Both the position numbers and the translations under genes were made by a program. Below the pieces are notes generated by a model. The model made no database searches and was not told the DNA's origin. It was given only the letters and a program-made list of their open reading frames with translations. DNA of 64,000 bases from Ceratobasidium sp. AG-K. Its lineage: Eukaryota; Basidiomycota; Agaricomycetes; Cantharellales; Ceratobasidiaceae. Shown here in pieces: positions 1 to 11,517 of this stretch (its first letter is position 1; each line of letters begins with the position of its first letter). Location: contig JAWNGF010000003.1 of assembly GCA_037039685.1 (NCBI GenBank), positions 4,376,571 through 4,440,570 of the forward strand, read 5' to 3'.

Positions 1-342
1 GATTATGAGGCGTTGTATTGATTGTTCCTAAGTATCTTGATCTGGTAACCGTGCTGATAACTTAGTACAGACGTAGAAGCGTTTAACGTTAAAAATCCAT
101 GTTTGCCATGAATAAAACAAGTTACGAGATTAGCCACGTGCGAAGGCGGCCTAAGAGCCGTTCGAAATCGGTTGTAACCAGATTTTGGGAGAAAGAAATT
201 AGATGCGACGAAGAGTCTGAGGAGTCCGAAGAGTAGTAAGTAGGAACGATGAACGAGAGGGGTAATATGTGTGTATGCGCGGGCGTCCCAAGATAGCGGC
301 TCTGGAGTTACTGAAAATGGGATCCACGGCAGTTAACCACAT

Positions 343-1390
343 TCAGAGCCCGAGAGTGGCCCGACTTGAAAGGAACTTTGTCTGCCGCCTCCCACATAGC
401 TTGCTGGTACGCAGAAAGAGCAGCGCACCGGGCATAGTACACCTCCTGAACGGGGAAAGGTACGGGGGTTTGACATACTGGACGACCCGAGTGAGAGAGA
501 TTGTGTGCACCAGAGAGCTGTACGGCCGTGCGAGGTCCTGAAAAACGTGACTTTGAGTAACCGGACTGGGAGGTGAGCTTGCGGCTAGTAGAGCTAGATC
601 CAGACGACCAAGTTGACTGCGAGGACTCGGAGTCTCCGAGTGCTTGCGAGCCTTAAGAACTGGCGTGGGCTTGAGGGTCTTGACTTTGGGTCCAGGGGTA
701 CGAGCGTCAGGAAGTTCATATGCCACAAGTCCGTACTTGGAATCCTGAGTGTACTCGTTTTCTCGGGGCTCATACCTGTGGGTCGACTTGGGCTTGAAGT
801 CGGGGTGGCAGTGGTTCCAGTACCCGCGGTCCAATGAACGGAGCGTATCCTCGTGTACAGCCTATAATATTTTGCGAGCGGCCTTGACAAACTTGATGAG
901 AAGCCAGATCTCGCCGCATGCGTCCTGGGGTTGTGTTAGCTTCGTCCTGAATTCAAGACTGGGGAGTTGCTCACCCCACGACGAGATTTACATGCCTCGA
1001 CATTAATGTTAAGTTCCTTGGCCTTGGCAACAAGCCAGTCGAGCACCTGTTGCTCTTTCCAGGGTACTAGCATGTCAAGCTTGACTGCAAACGCAAAGTT
1101 GTGATGGAGGTTCTTGTTGCGGGCAATCTTGTTGACGAATGGCTATCCTTGGTGGTCCAAAACCTTTTTAATGATGAGTTTGTTATAGACGTGCTAGATA
1201 AAAAGTGAAGGGTGAGTACAGACGGTGGAGCACGAAAGCACTTACCAAGAAGGTAATAAAATGCATGAGCATCAGTCCCAACTTGGTTCGGTATTCAATG
1301 CCCATAGTAGGGACGAACGACTCGGCGGCGCCGAGGAACTGTTCTACTGACTCGGAGTTCAAGTTGTGTGTATCTTAGGCGCAATTGTGG
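343..1390 (-). pseudogene. Decayed multi-exon protein remnant, unknown family
   Basis: I do not recognise this protein. Read on the minus strand, three stretches join through two well-formed GT-AG introns of host-like size (about 1194-1245, 52 bp; about 925-974, 50 bp). They give one continuous charged protein with pieces such as VYNKLIIKKVLDHQG and LDWLVAKAKELNI. The joined frame has at least two in-frame stops, one after HQG in the middle exon and one after KIL in the last exon, and no convincing start was found. Retained intron boundaries plus stops suggest a gene that died recently rather than chance open frames. The 3' part is rich in Ser, Pro and Arg and may not be coding. The limits are approximate. 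Confidence 0.35.
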
Positions 1391-1765
1391 TGTGCCTTGG
1401 GGGATATGGTTGTGGTGTGGTAAGCTCCCAGTGTTCCCCGAGGGCCTGCAGTTATATCCTTGGGCGTGATAGAGATAACCTGAGCGAATAAAAAAAATCT
1501 GGTGCAGGAAACGGAATGATACACGCCTTGAATTACTAGATCTGGTAATTAAGTGCGACGGGAGCACACAACACAGCCGTCGGAAGTATAGATTACTACA
1601 TCTGGTAATTCGATGCCGGGTAAATTGGTGTTCATTCGCTCTCTGGTACGTTTGGAGGCCAAACATACAGCAACTCGATGCTTACTTGGATGGGGGTGTA
1701 GATAGAAAGAGGAGCCACGCGGTCGTATGATGTCTCTGCTTTGAAAGCGCCACCAGCCCGCCATG

Positions 1766-1773
1766 TCACGTGA
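1766..1773. promoter_or_regulatory. TCACGTGA palindrome upstream of the NLR gene
   Basis: A perfect TCACGTGA (E-box / CDEI-like bHLH site) lies about 140 bp before the proposed NLR start codon. The same core occurs upstream of VPS15 and both Zn2Cys6 genes in this window. Binding by a bHLH factor (Cbf1/USF type) is inferred from the consensus only. Confidence 0.35.
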
Positions 1774-1910
1774 CACTGCAAGCTTCTGTAACGTTTCTAT
1801 CGACTTATCTTATCCAAAGTCAACCTCGTGTATCATGATCATACCGATATACTCGTTCATTTCAGGTGTCAAATGTAGCTGTAACGCTTACGATACGGAG
1901 ATCGACCATC

Positions 1911-4900
1911 ATGTCGTCCACTCCGCCTGCAAAAGAGTCAAAACGAAAGCATCTTGGCAAGGCAATACGCCGCGGTGTCGATCGAGTGAAAAGCGCCATA
2001 CAGCCCTCGTCGTTGCTGGCCGCTCCAGGTGCCGGAAGTACATCTGCCCTATCCGGTCGTAGTGAATCTGTCTCTCCTGCTCCATCCATAGCTCCCAGCG
2101 TATTGCCTGGCGCTCAACCTGTTACTGCTGAGGAGTCTGGCACAAGCAGCCATAATCAGTCGACTGGTCCATCAGCGACCGTTACAAGCTCAACTTCGGC
2201 AGCAGAAAAAGACCCATCAGCGGCCAACCCTGGAGCTTCTTTTGGAGGAGGCGCTGCTCGTATGGATACAGCGTGGCTGGGTCTGAATACGGCGCTCAGA
2301 GGTCTAGGCAAGACCACAGAAGTGTTCCCTCCTCTTGGGTTGGCGATTAACCAACTCATCGGCTGGGTAGACGTCGTACAGGTACGCCGATTTTATGAAA
2401 CCAGGAAGCAAAAAGCCCTCATCGGACCGAGTGCAGGAGGCGGCGACGAACGCGGAAGAATACGAGAGACTAGCAAACGAGCTTGCAGCCTTGCTGCGTA
2501 CACTGGATCAGTACGTGTCCGAGCTTGGCCTAGAGGATCCGAGTGGAAGTGCTGAGCGCATTGCACTGTAAGCAACATATGCTTACGTATGCGCATGAAG
2601 CTGAGGATAGTTGCACAGGTCGATCAAGGCTGAGGCGGATGAAGTTGGCAAGAAAAAAGAGCGTGGTCAAAGCAGGCGAATGCTCGAATCGACTCGAGAC
2701 AAGGAAGACGTCATCAAGCGGTATCGTCGAATCAAGGGACTGTTTCGACAGCTACAGGTAGGTAGGTCACGCTTTGGGGTTGGCCCCTCATTCTGAGCGC
2801 CAAACAGAGCGAGATCAGTCTACAAACGCTGAGAAGGACTAACAAGCAACAGACGGTAGGCAGGCAATGCCATCAGCTATATCTGCGCTTACACCCATGA
2901 GGTAGATGACACTGCTCAAAGGCTTGTTTCCCGTCGACGACGCCGTCTACAACTCCAGCGACTCGGCATCAAAGCGGCACGGATGCACTCCCCAAACGCG
3001 CGGGAAGCTGCAGCAAGACCTCAGAGACTGGATACACGACCCGAACGGAGCAAAGGTCTACTGGATGAACGGCATGGCAGGAACAGGAAAGACGACGATC
3101 GCATATAGTCTGTGCGAGTGGCTCAGGGAAAACCAGCAGCTCGGCGCAAGCTTCTTCTGCTCTCGTGCGTCGCCTTCATGCCGCGACTTCAAACGAATCG
3201 TGCCGACGATCGCATACCAGCTCGCCAAGTACTCGCCAGCGTTCCAAGAGGCGCTATGCCGGGCTCTAGAGCAAGACGCGGACGCTAGCAAGTTGGATGC
3301 GCGTGGTCAGTTCGAGACGCTTCTGCGAGGTCCGATGAACGCAGACAGCGTTACGATGCCAGACGGAGTGGTGGTGGTGATTGACGCACTCGACGAGTGC
3401 GAGGAAGACTACGGAGTGCGGCTGATCCTTGGGGTGCTATTGCAACATGTGGCAAGTCTGCCTATTCGGTTCTTTGTGACCAGTCGACCCGAGCCCGCGA
3501 TCCGAGACCCGATGTCCTCGGGAAGCGGCTACTCCCCAACAGTGCTGCACCTGCACGACATCGAGCTGTCAATTGTCGAAGAAGACATCAAGAAGTACCT
3601 CACAGAGGCATTGAGATCCGTGCACCCACCGCCGACCGAAGACCAGATCGAGCTGCTGACAAAACGGGCCGGCAAACTGTTCATATATGCGGCCACTGCG
3701 GTACGATACATCCTTCCACGCAAGGCGTCCACAAACCCGATCGAGCGGCTGAACAGGGCTCTGACGGCCAGTCCACAGCAAACTGGCCAAAGACAGCCGA
3801 GCAAGCGATACAAGGAGCTCGATGATCTGTACACAACAATTCTAAACATAGCTCTGGATGAAGAGGACGAGGTGCTCGAAGAAGAAGAAAGGAACGCCAT
3901 ACGACTCATGCTGAGAACAGTCGTGTGCGCAAGGGAGCCTATGTCCACTACGACCCTCGCAACATACCTTCATCTCTCCGAAACCCAGGTGGCTTTCGCA
4001 CTAGAGTCGCTACGGTCGGTGCTTCATATATCCGAGTCAGGCAGGCTGGTCTCCACCCTGCATGCGTCATTTCCCGACTATCTTTACGACCATTCCCGCT
4101 CCAAGTCATTCTACTGCGACCCCAGAGATCAAAATGGGCGTCTGGCGCATCGGTGCTTTGACATAATGAAAGAGCAGTTGCGGTTCAACATTTGCAACCT
4201 CGAGTCGTCGTTTGCGTTCGACAAGGACATACCGAATCTGGAAGCGCGTATCAAGACATACATATCCTCCCCTTTATTCTACGCATGCCTGTACTGGGGG
4301 GATCATCTCAGACTATCAAATATCTCGGACGCGCTATGGAATATGCTAAACGATTTCTTAGATCATCTACTGCTGTTCTGGATGGAAGTCCTGAATCTGG
4401 AGCGACGCATCACAGCAGGCGTGTTCCTGCTCGCTCAGGCGGAGAAGTGGTTACAGGTGAGTCAAACGCACGCGCTCTACTTGTTGATATTCACTGTGGT
4501 TCAGGATGCCGAAGCCCCACTGGTAACCAGGACCTACGAGCACACCGTTGACGCGCGCGACTTTGTATCTCGGTTTGCAGCGAGTGCGTGCAATCGCAGC
4601 ACACCTCACCTGTATATCTCTGCGTTATCGTTCTGCGAAAAGGCTAACTTCGTTTATGCGCGTTACTGGGGCCGTACCAAAGGATTGCTTGCTGTGCATG
4701 GAACGACAATTAGTCACAGGAACATGTCTGCACAAGCGACTTGGGTGACCGACTCTCATGTTGCATCCGTCGCTTTCTCTCCTGACGGTGCATGCATCGT
4801 TTCTGGGTCTGACAATGGAGCTATGCAAGTATGGGATTCCTATTCCGGAAGTGTAGTCGTCGGGCCGCTGAAAAAGCATACTGGTGGCGTGTCCTCCGTC

Positions 4901-6913
4901 GCATTCTGTCCTGAGGGCAGGTGCGTTGCTTCAGGCTCCCGGGATCACACCATGCTACTATGGGATACCTATACGGGCGACGTGATTGCAGGCCCATATA
5001 CAAGTCATACAGACTGCATTACCTCGGTTGCGTTCTCTCCGGACGGTAATAACATCGTATCTGGCAGTGGAGACCAGACTCTCCTAATCTGGGATGCACG
5101 TACCTGCATTGTGGTTTCTGGACCATTCCGAGGACATAAGAATACGGTTAACGCGGTTGCATTCTCCCCGGACAGTAGGCGTGTCGCCTCCGGCTCCGAC
5201 GATAAAACCATCCGAGTCTGGGATGCACGCACCGGAGCCACGGTTGCTGGACCATTTCTAGGGCATAAACGCTCCATCTATTCTGTGGCCTTTTCTCCGG
5301 ATGGTAGGAAGGTGGTATCTGGCAGCAGCGATAATACCGTCTTGCTCTGGGATGCACAGGCCGGCGACATAGTTGCTGGGCCACTTACAGGGCATACGGA
5401 CCAGGTGTTCTCGGTTGCATTCTCCCCTGACGGTACACGCATTGCATCCGGGTCCATCGATACAACCATCATAGTATGGGCGGCAGAAAGCGGCGAGATG
5501 CTTGCTGGACCGTTTACGAGCCATGCATTGGCGATCTACTCCCTCATGTTTTCCCCCGATGGTACACGCATCGTTTCTGGCTCCTTCGACAAAACCATCC
5601 GTTTATGGGCTGTGGGAAATGGTGTCACTAACTCCCGTCTCAAAAGGTATCAACCTCAACGGGGAATAATAGCGTCTATTATATTCTCTCCCAACAGCAC
5701 TTATATCGCTTCCAGTTCTTCCGACTGCATGGTTCTTGTGTGGGACGCAAGCACCGGTGATGTCGTTACGGGCCTTTTCAATCATCACACAGAGGAAGTC
5801 TGCTCGGTTGCATTCTCTCCCGATGGCGCACATATCGCCTCCGGTTCTCGAGATGCGACAGTCCTGGTATGGGATGCGCACACGGGCGATATTGTCGCTG
5901 GACCGTTTACACATCCAGAGGAAGTTTTGTCGGTTGCTTTCTCTCCTGACGGCGCGAGCATCCTTTCTGGCTCTGTCGATTCTGCTCTCCGAGTATGGGA
6001 CGTATCTACTGGCAAAGTCATTGCCGGTCCACTTAAAGGACAGACGGAATCCAACACCGCTGTCGCGTTCTCTCCCGATGGCACACACGTTGCTTCGGGT
6101 ACTCGGGATCACGTCGTTGTGTTATGGAGCGTGCAAGCTGGCGATGATCCTCCCAAGCGATTTGCTGGACATACAGCAGAGGTTACCTCGGTTGCTTTCT
6201 CTCCCGATGGCCTTCATGTTGCCTCTGGATCTTGGGACCACACCGTACATGTATGGGACATACACTCTGACAGTACCGTGATCAATATCTTCAAAGGCCA
6301 CGCAGAACCAGTCTGCTCAGTCGCGTTCTCTCCCAGTGGCCAGAGAATTGCCTCCGGCTCCAGGGATGGGGTTGTCCTATTGTGGGACACATACACTGGC
6401 GACGTTGTTGCTAGTCCACAGGTGGGATATGCGTGCATGCACGCCAAAGTTGCTTTCTCTCCCGATGGTAGCTGTATTGCATCCGGGTATAACCAAGGGA
6501 GCATTCGAGTTTGGAGTGCGCACGCCAACTCCGCTGCCCCGGAGCATTTTTCAAACGCCACAACGTGGGATAACTATGCAGCTCTTCCTTCAGATACTGC
6601 TAGCGCCGCCTCTGCCGTTACTAATACACAGGCCTACCATCCCTCAGACGGTACGCCCCCCCTCATCGACCCAGAATTGGCACAGCAAGAGGGTATATGC
6701 ACCATCTCTCAGGCAGCTATGCGATGCAAAATGAACGACGACGGGTGGCTTATGCTCGATGGCGCACCCGTGATTTGGGTACCTCTTGAGCTACACGCCT
6801 ACCTTCCGTACCCTTATAGCGCCCTCGCGATTGGACCCCAGGGGTCGATGTACTTTACAGATCAATCGCTTTTGCTGGGCGAGAGCTGGCGTGAGAGCTA
6901 TGTTTCCCAGTAG
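1911..6913 (+). CDS. NACHT-WD40 NLR-like (STAND) protein
   Basis: Proposed exons are 1911-2381, 2437-2567, 2619-2757, 2808-2855 and 2906-6913, all with GT-AG introns of 50-55 bp and consistent phases, giving about 1,598 aa. The N-terminus is Ser/Pro-rich and then helical and charged (residues about 155-260, probable coiled coil). A NACHT NTPase follows, with Walker A GMAGTGKT at about 320-327 and Walker B VVVVIDALDE at about 417-426. After a helical arm come 14 WD40 repeats (about 876-1471), most with SVAFSPDG, IASGS and VWD signatures, enough for two seven-bladed propellers. A conserved-looking Trp-rich tail ends at YVSQ. The family (HET-E/HET-D group and basidiomycete NLRs) acts as NTP-driven cytosolic sensors in self/non-self recognition, with WD repeats as the sensing surface. 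The role here is inferred. The whole propeller is one uninterrupted 4 kb exon, unlike the intron-dense neighbours. Confidence 0.88.
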
Positions 6914-7451
6914 GCATCTATAGGTGGGTTATACCCACTTCCTAGTGCAAGTTGTCTGCTCACAGCGACGGTATTGCAGGGGATCCTCTGAGAGTGCGTG
7001 GGTTAAAAGTAGATTATATGTGACACATGTTGTACCATTTTGTATGGATAACCATCTCAGTTCTCCTCACGACTCCAACAGCTTCCTTATCGTGGCCTGC
7101 GCTATCACAGCGTATGCACTTCAAAATCTGATAACTGGTGTGCAGTGAAGCATCTTGACTCTATCAGGGAAAACCTGCTTTAGAGAGTCACCTGGTCGTT
7201 CCATAGCGAGAAAGACTCAAGGTATACAGATTACATATGCACCTGCTATCAGCCTCTGTGCCCGACACTAACAATCATACCGTCGACAGACGTAACGTGA
7301 ATCGGAGGTCCCCATGAGACTGGCGGTTACCCGCGTCCCGAAAATGGTGCCCAAGCCAAGCATATCGCCTCAATTCGCACGCAGCATGTACATTAATAGA
7401 TACTCGATTCAGGCAACAACATAATTTTTTAACTATACGCAGGTAAATAAA
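6914..7451. other. Intergenic, convergent 3' ends
   Basis: This gap lies between the ends of the NLR gene (plus) and NAP1 (minus). I see no gene, RNA or repeat in it. It probably holds the two 3' UTRs. Confidence 0.5.
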
Positions 7452-9167
7452 TCACTGGTTCTTGCACTCCTCGGCCTTTTCTGCTTCGCCCTTCTTCTTG
7501 GGGGCGGGTGCACGTCGGGGGCCATCGTCCGAGTCGCTGGTGGATGTTCCGTCGCTTACCTGCGAGGTCATTAGCATCGGTAGAAGATATGGGAAGGAGA
7601 TACGCACCTCGCTGCCGTCGTCGTCGCCGAATTCCGAAAAGTCTGGTTCGAAGCGGAGGGCCTTGCCGGTAAAGTAGTCGATCGCGCGGGGAACGATCTA
7701 CGGAAGAACGTGCTTAGCAGAGCATAAGATCAGGGACTCGCTTACCTTCTCCTTGAAATCTTCGCCAAGCTGATAATCTAGCTCCAGTTTCCCCTCAATC
7801 TCCAGCCTCTCTTCGTCCCCCACATCGTGCTCGTCAACCGCCAAGCCGGCTTCGATAAGTTCAGCATCAGACGAGAGAGGCAGGGGCGGAGTGAAAAAGT
7901 CGAAGAACGAAGGGACAATGTGCGTGCGGCGGACGAGACGGGTGCGGTTGGTGTCTAGGAAAGCGATAAGTTGTATGCGCATACAATGTAGGGAGTGGAT
8001 TACTCTTGTTGCGTTGTTTCTTGATTTCGACGGTTTTGGTGAGGTCCTTATCTTCTTTCCATTTGATCTTGGTTCCGGTGGCGCGTTGGTAGATGTAATC
8101 GCCCGTATAGCCAAGTTCTTTCTGTAAAGGTGTCAGACGGTGATTTACTAGATGAAATGGACCGACCTGGTAGTAATAGATCTTATGGAGCTCCTTGTCC
8201 TCAAAGAATGGGTTCTCGTCGAAGTAGAATGTGATCTTGAAACCGAGGTCTGGGTCCGGGAGATACGACAGTCTGGGTTCAGTTGTTAGTTTTAGGCACG
8301 AAAGCATTGTCGATTCCGAACCCACTTGATGTCCGACAAGAATGCCAACGCGCCTTCGTCCCGCTCCGTAATCTGACCCTGGAGCTCCGGATGGTTCCTC
8401 AGCGCCGTTAGCCAGAATTGCGGGACACCCTTGACGTCTTCTGAGGCCTCTTCCTTTTCCTTGGGCTCGCCTTTGGATACTTGGAGCTTAGATACGGCAG
8501 CTGCGAGCTCGTCCTCTTCTTCGTTCTCTTCGTCTTCCTTGTCCTGGGCCGTAATAGCCTCTCCAGCGGCAACTTCCTCGTCTGTGGGTTCGGCTTCACC
8601 TGACAGAATAGCACGACGGCGCTCAAAGATTGGAGTGTACAGTGCCAGGTACTTCGCAGAGTCAGACAAAGTAGCATAGGCACAATCTGACTCACCTTCT
8701 TCTCCAACTCGAGCATCTCACGTTTCATCTGCGCCTCGAGCTTAGTATACTCGGCTTGCACGCCCTTGAGACCTTCGACGCGGCGTTTGACTGCTGCGGG
8801 CAGATTCTCGACATATCCCGACGAACGACCGACGAGATCAGCCAAACGTCCTACACGTGAGCATTAGATTTACGTCACTAAATTTACGCTCCACTCTGCG
8901 TACCTTGCACGAGGTTGAAAATAGCCTGGGCGGTAGGATCGACCTCTCCCTCTTCATCGTCTTCGTCGTCCGATTTGCTCTCGTCGATTGTCTCGGGGAC
9001 CGTCGGGCGAGAGAGGCCTGGTGGGATGTGAGCGTTGCTCCACTCGATCGTGTATGCTCACCTTGGGAAATAGGGGCAGCGTTCAGGGGCGTATTAACCG
9101 GGGTAGGTGCAGCCTTGCCCTGGGGCGTAGAGCCAGCTCCAGAGATATCACGAGCGCCCGAAGACAT
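7452..9167 (-). CDS. NAP1: Nucleosome assembly protein NAP1
   Basis: Nine exons on the minus strand (9062-9167, 8904-9017, 8696-8850, 8326-8651, 8167-8272, 8004-8121, 7746-7954, 7608-7697, 7452-7559) with 44-53 bp GT-AG introns join in phase to 443 aa, close to the size of yeast Nap1. The order is an acidic N-terminus, a long helix (about 80-130, VENLPAAVKRRVEGLKGVQ) used for dimerisation, then the NAP fold with YYYQKELGYTGDYIY, EIKKQRNK and VPSFFDFFTPP, all typical of NAP1. The family shuttles H2A-H2B, deposits them on DNA and assists chromatin assembly; the yeast protein also binds mitotic cyclin Clb2. The C-terminus is acidic with a late basic KKK run and ends in CKNQ, which resembles the CKQQ prenylation box of plant and animal NAP1. 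The start is the only ATG near the divergent promoter and gives a typical length. Confidence 0.95.
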
Positions 9168-9288
9168 TGTGGTCGACGAAAGATGGATAGAGGCACAGGG
9201 CGACGCGTCAAACTCAGATGCTTAGCTAAGTTCGGCGCTAGGGGCTATGATTAGGTAAGATGTGTTTTATGCTCAAGTTTCAACGACC
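9168..9288. promoter_or_regulatory. Compact divergent promoter, NAP1 / RING gene
   Basis: Only 121 bp separate the start codons of NAP1 (minus) and the RING gene (plus), so both promoters and both 5' UTRs must share this stretch. No clear TATA box is visible. Confidence 0.6.
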
Positions 9289-10997
9289 ATGCCGGCAACG
9301 CGCGCACGCAGCAGGCCCTCCAACGGCAAGAGGGCACGCAACTCGGAAGACGACGCGGAACGCAACGACAAGCGCCCTCGAGGTGCAGGTAATCCGAACG
9401 ATATACACCAGTTACGCGATCGAACCAGACTCTCGTGGCAGAATAAGGGCAAGTGGCGAGAGAGAACTCCAAAGCGCAACATGATGTCGTTGGCGCAGGC
9501 AGCGACGGACTTGTTTGCGCCTGGAACTTCAAAGCAAGGGGCGACAATCAACGAGATGTTAGCGCCACTCGATACAGAAGCCTCAGCCCAGTCTCCGAGC
9601 TCCCCCAAGGATGTTCCTCTGCCTGAAACGCCAGCTACGAACGGGAGGGAACAACAACTACAAGCCGAGATTGAACAGCTCCGTAGTCAGCTCAAACAAA
9701 AGGATCGGGTAAGTGAAATACCACTCGTGACGCCAAAACTAACCCTCAACAGGTCATCTCCCGCCACGAAAACACACTTGAAGTTGTTCAAAACAGCATG
9801 AACTGCCCAGTATGCCTCGACCCACTCTGGAAGCCCTTTGTGTAAGCCCCCAATCTTGGTAGCTCTCTCATCTGATTGTTTTGTAGAGTTGTACCGTGCG
9901 GTCACATTGCCTGCCAATCGTGTCTCATCAACTGGTTTGCCTCGCCGCCGTCAGATCCCAACGGAGCAGCCCCCGAACCACTTCCCCCACACCGACAAAA
10001 ACAAAAACGCAAGACGTGTCCCCATTGTCGCGGCGTTGTTCGCTCCCGTCCCGTTGAAGTCTACGGACTCGGGCCAGTTGTTGCTACGCTCGTGGGTCAA
10101 CCGGCTCCGGCCTCTCCACCCAAAGCCAACGCCCCCAACGATCCCTGGGAGAATATGTTTCCTCCACCGTCTGCTGGCCCGATGCGAGACGAAGAAGACG
10201 GCGGCATAATGCGCTGCCCAGCCTGTCTTCACGAACTGTGGGACGGCGAGTGCACCCACTGCGGACGAGTCTTCTCCGACGGCACTGGCGACAGCGCATT
10301 TGGCAGCGACGACAGCATTAGCGTATATGGCGAAGGCCTGGCTAGTATATACAACTCAGACGATGACGAGAGCGTCTACGGACTCGACCCTCAGCCTGCG
10401 TACGTTCCCCGCCGAGCGTATGATTCATACGACGAGGACGAAGACGAGGACGATTCGTTTATTGATGACTCGGAGTTTCCCCGTCCACCCCCGGCGGCGT
10501 ATTTTCATCATTATGTGCCATCAGACTCGGAGGAGGACGAAGACGAAGCTGAGGTGGTTGCGTATCATAGTGCGGGGGGAGACGGATACCGATCGCCTGT
10601 TCCAGCAGTCATTCGGGTGGCTTCATCGAGCAGCAACGAGGACTCGGACACGGGCTCGTCAGAAGACGACGATGAAGAAGAAGACGATTTTTTGCCGCCG
10701 CGAGGACGCCGAGGACGCTCAGCCGAAACCTTGTCGACGATAGCACCCGAAACGGCCGAAGAAGCCGACGACGAAGATGAAGACGACGAGGTGAATCCCA
10801 ATGCGACGATCGACCTAGCTTCAGATGAGTCTGACGACGAGGCACCCATTCGTGCTACTGGACGACGATCTGCCGCTACACGCTGGGGGTGGACGCCAGA
10901 AGACGGTGAGCCACCACGCGGTCGAAGTTTGTCTAGGCGGCGAGTCGTTTCCCCCGAGGCAGAGTCTGAGGATGGGTCCGAGTATTTTAGCGATTAG
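9289..10997 (+). CDS. RING-finger protein, probable E3 ubiquitin ligase
   Basis: Exons 9289-9708, 9753-9841 and 9887-10997, with introns of 44 and 45 bp, give about 539 aa. The ATG at 9289 (MPATRARSRP) is chosen because the frame upstream has only a GTG. The N-terminus is basic and bipartite-NLS-like. A coiled coil (REQQLQAEIEQLRSQL, about 115-150) precedes a C3HC4 RING at about 158-225: CPVC, CGH, CQSC, then CPHC after a long Pro-rich insert. A second cysteine set, CPAC and CTHC about nine residues apart, follows near residue 275 and may bind another zinc. The last 250 residues are extremely acidic (repeated Asp/Glu/Ser tracts) and end in an Arg/Ser segment. RING proteins of this kind recruit E2 enzymes. 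The substrate is unknown, and the basic and acidic tails suggest a nuclear, chromatin-linked role. It shares a promoter with the histone chaperone NAP1. Confidence 0.85.
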
Positions 10998-11227
10998 CGT
11001 AATATCTTGTTCTTATCCGTTTAAATGTACTTATTAATTCGATCGCACTACTTCGAATGTTGGCGTAGATATTTCGTTTGATTTTAGCACTAGCTTGGAC
11101 TTATCGTTGTATTTCATACATATTTTTACCATAAGAAGCATCGTGTTGGGTGTCGAGGGCCTCGTCGACCTCGTAAATCAAACCTAAAATCCAATCACAA
11201 AAACGCTAATACAGCTCAAACGGTCCC

Positions 11228-11231
11228 AAAA
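11228..11231 (-). terminator. Pol III T-run after tRNA-Gln
   Basis: On the minus strand four T residues occur 9 nt downstream of the tRNA 3' end, the minimal RNA polymerase III terminator. Confidence 0.5.
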
Positions 11232-11240
11232 GAGCGATCA

Positions 11241-11318
11241 GGCCTTATCCGGATTCGAACCGGAGTTTCAAGAAATCAAAGTCAGAATCTTGAGTGATAA
11301 CCACTACACTATAAAGCC
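11241..11318 (-). tRNA. tRNA-Gln(CUG) with 7-nt intron
   Basis: The minus strand folds as a tRNA. The acceptor arms GGCTTTA/TAAGGCC pair with one G-U. A D-arm (GTG...CAC), anticodon stem CAAGA/TCTTG and T-arm TCCGG-TTCGAAT-CCGGA follow. The anticodon CTG sits at 11283-11285 (shown as CAG on the plus strand). The anticodon stem closes only if 7 nt (11275-11281) starting one base 3' of the anticodon are removed, which is the canonical position of a nuclear tRNA intron. The CCA end is not encoded. Confidence 0.9.
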
Positions 11319-11469
11319 ATACTTCAATGGCTTAAGTAACAAACTCGATTGTCGAACGCCCTACGAGACAAAAGACCGTTTCGAGCTTGCTTGAGCTCGC
11401 AAACGCGACCTATGTTATTCTTGCATTCATGCGACCAGATAAGCGCCTGGGTAATTGCACTTCCTGAAG

Positions 11470-11477
11470 TCACGTGA
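11470..11477. promoter_or_regulatory. TCACGTGA palindrome upstream of VPS15
   Basis: The site lies 40 bp before the VPS15 start codon. It is the same palindrome as at 1766 and 20295. Confidence 0.3.
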
Positions 11478-11517
11478 CTATTCAGCATCACTCACTTGCC
11501 CACCATCTCCGATAGAC

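Noticed and set aside
10600..10850. Serine-rich minus-strand frames in the RING gene
   Set aside because: They are the antisense of the Asp/Glu/Ser-rich tail and mirror its codon repeats.
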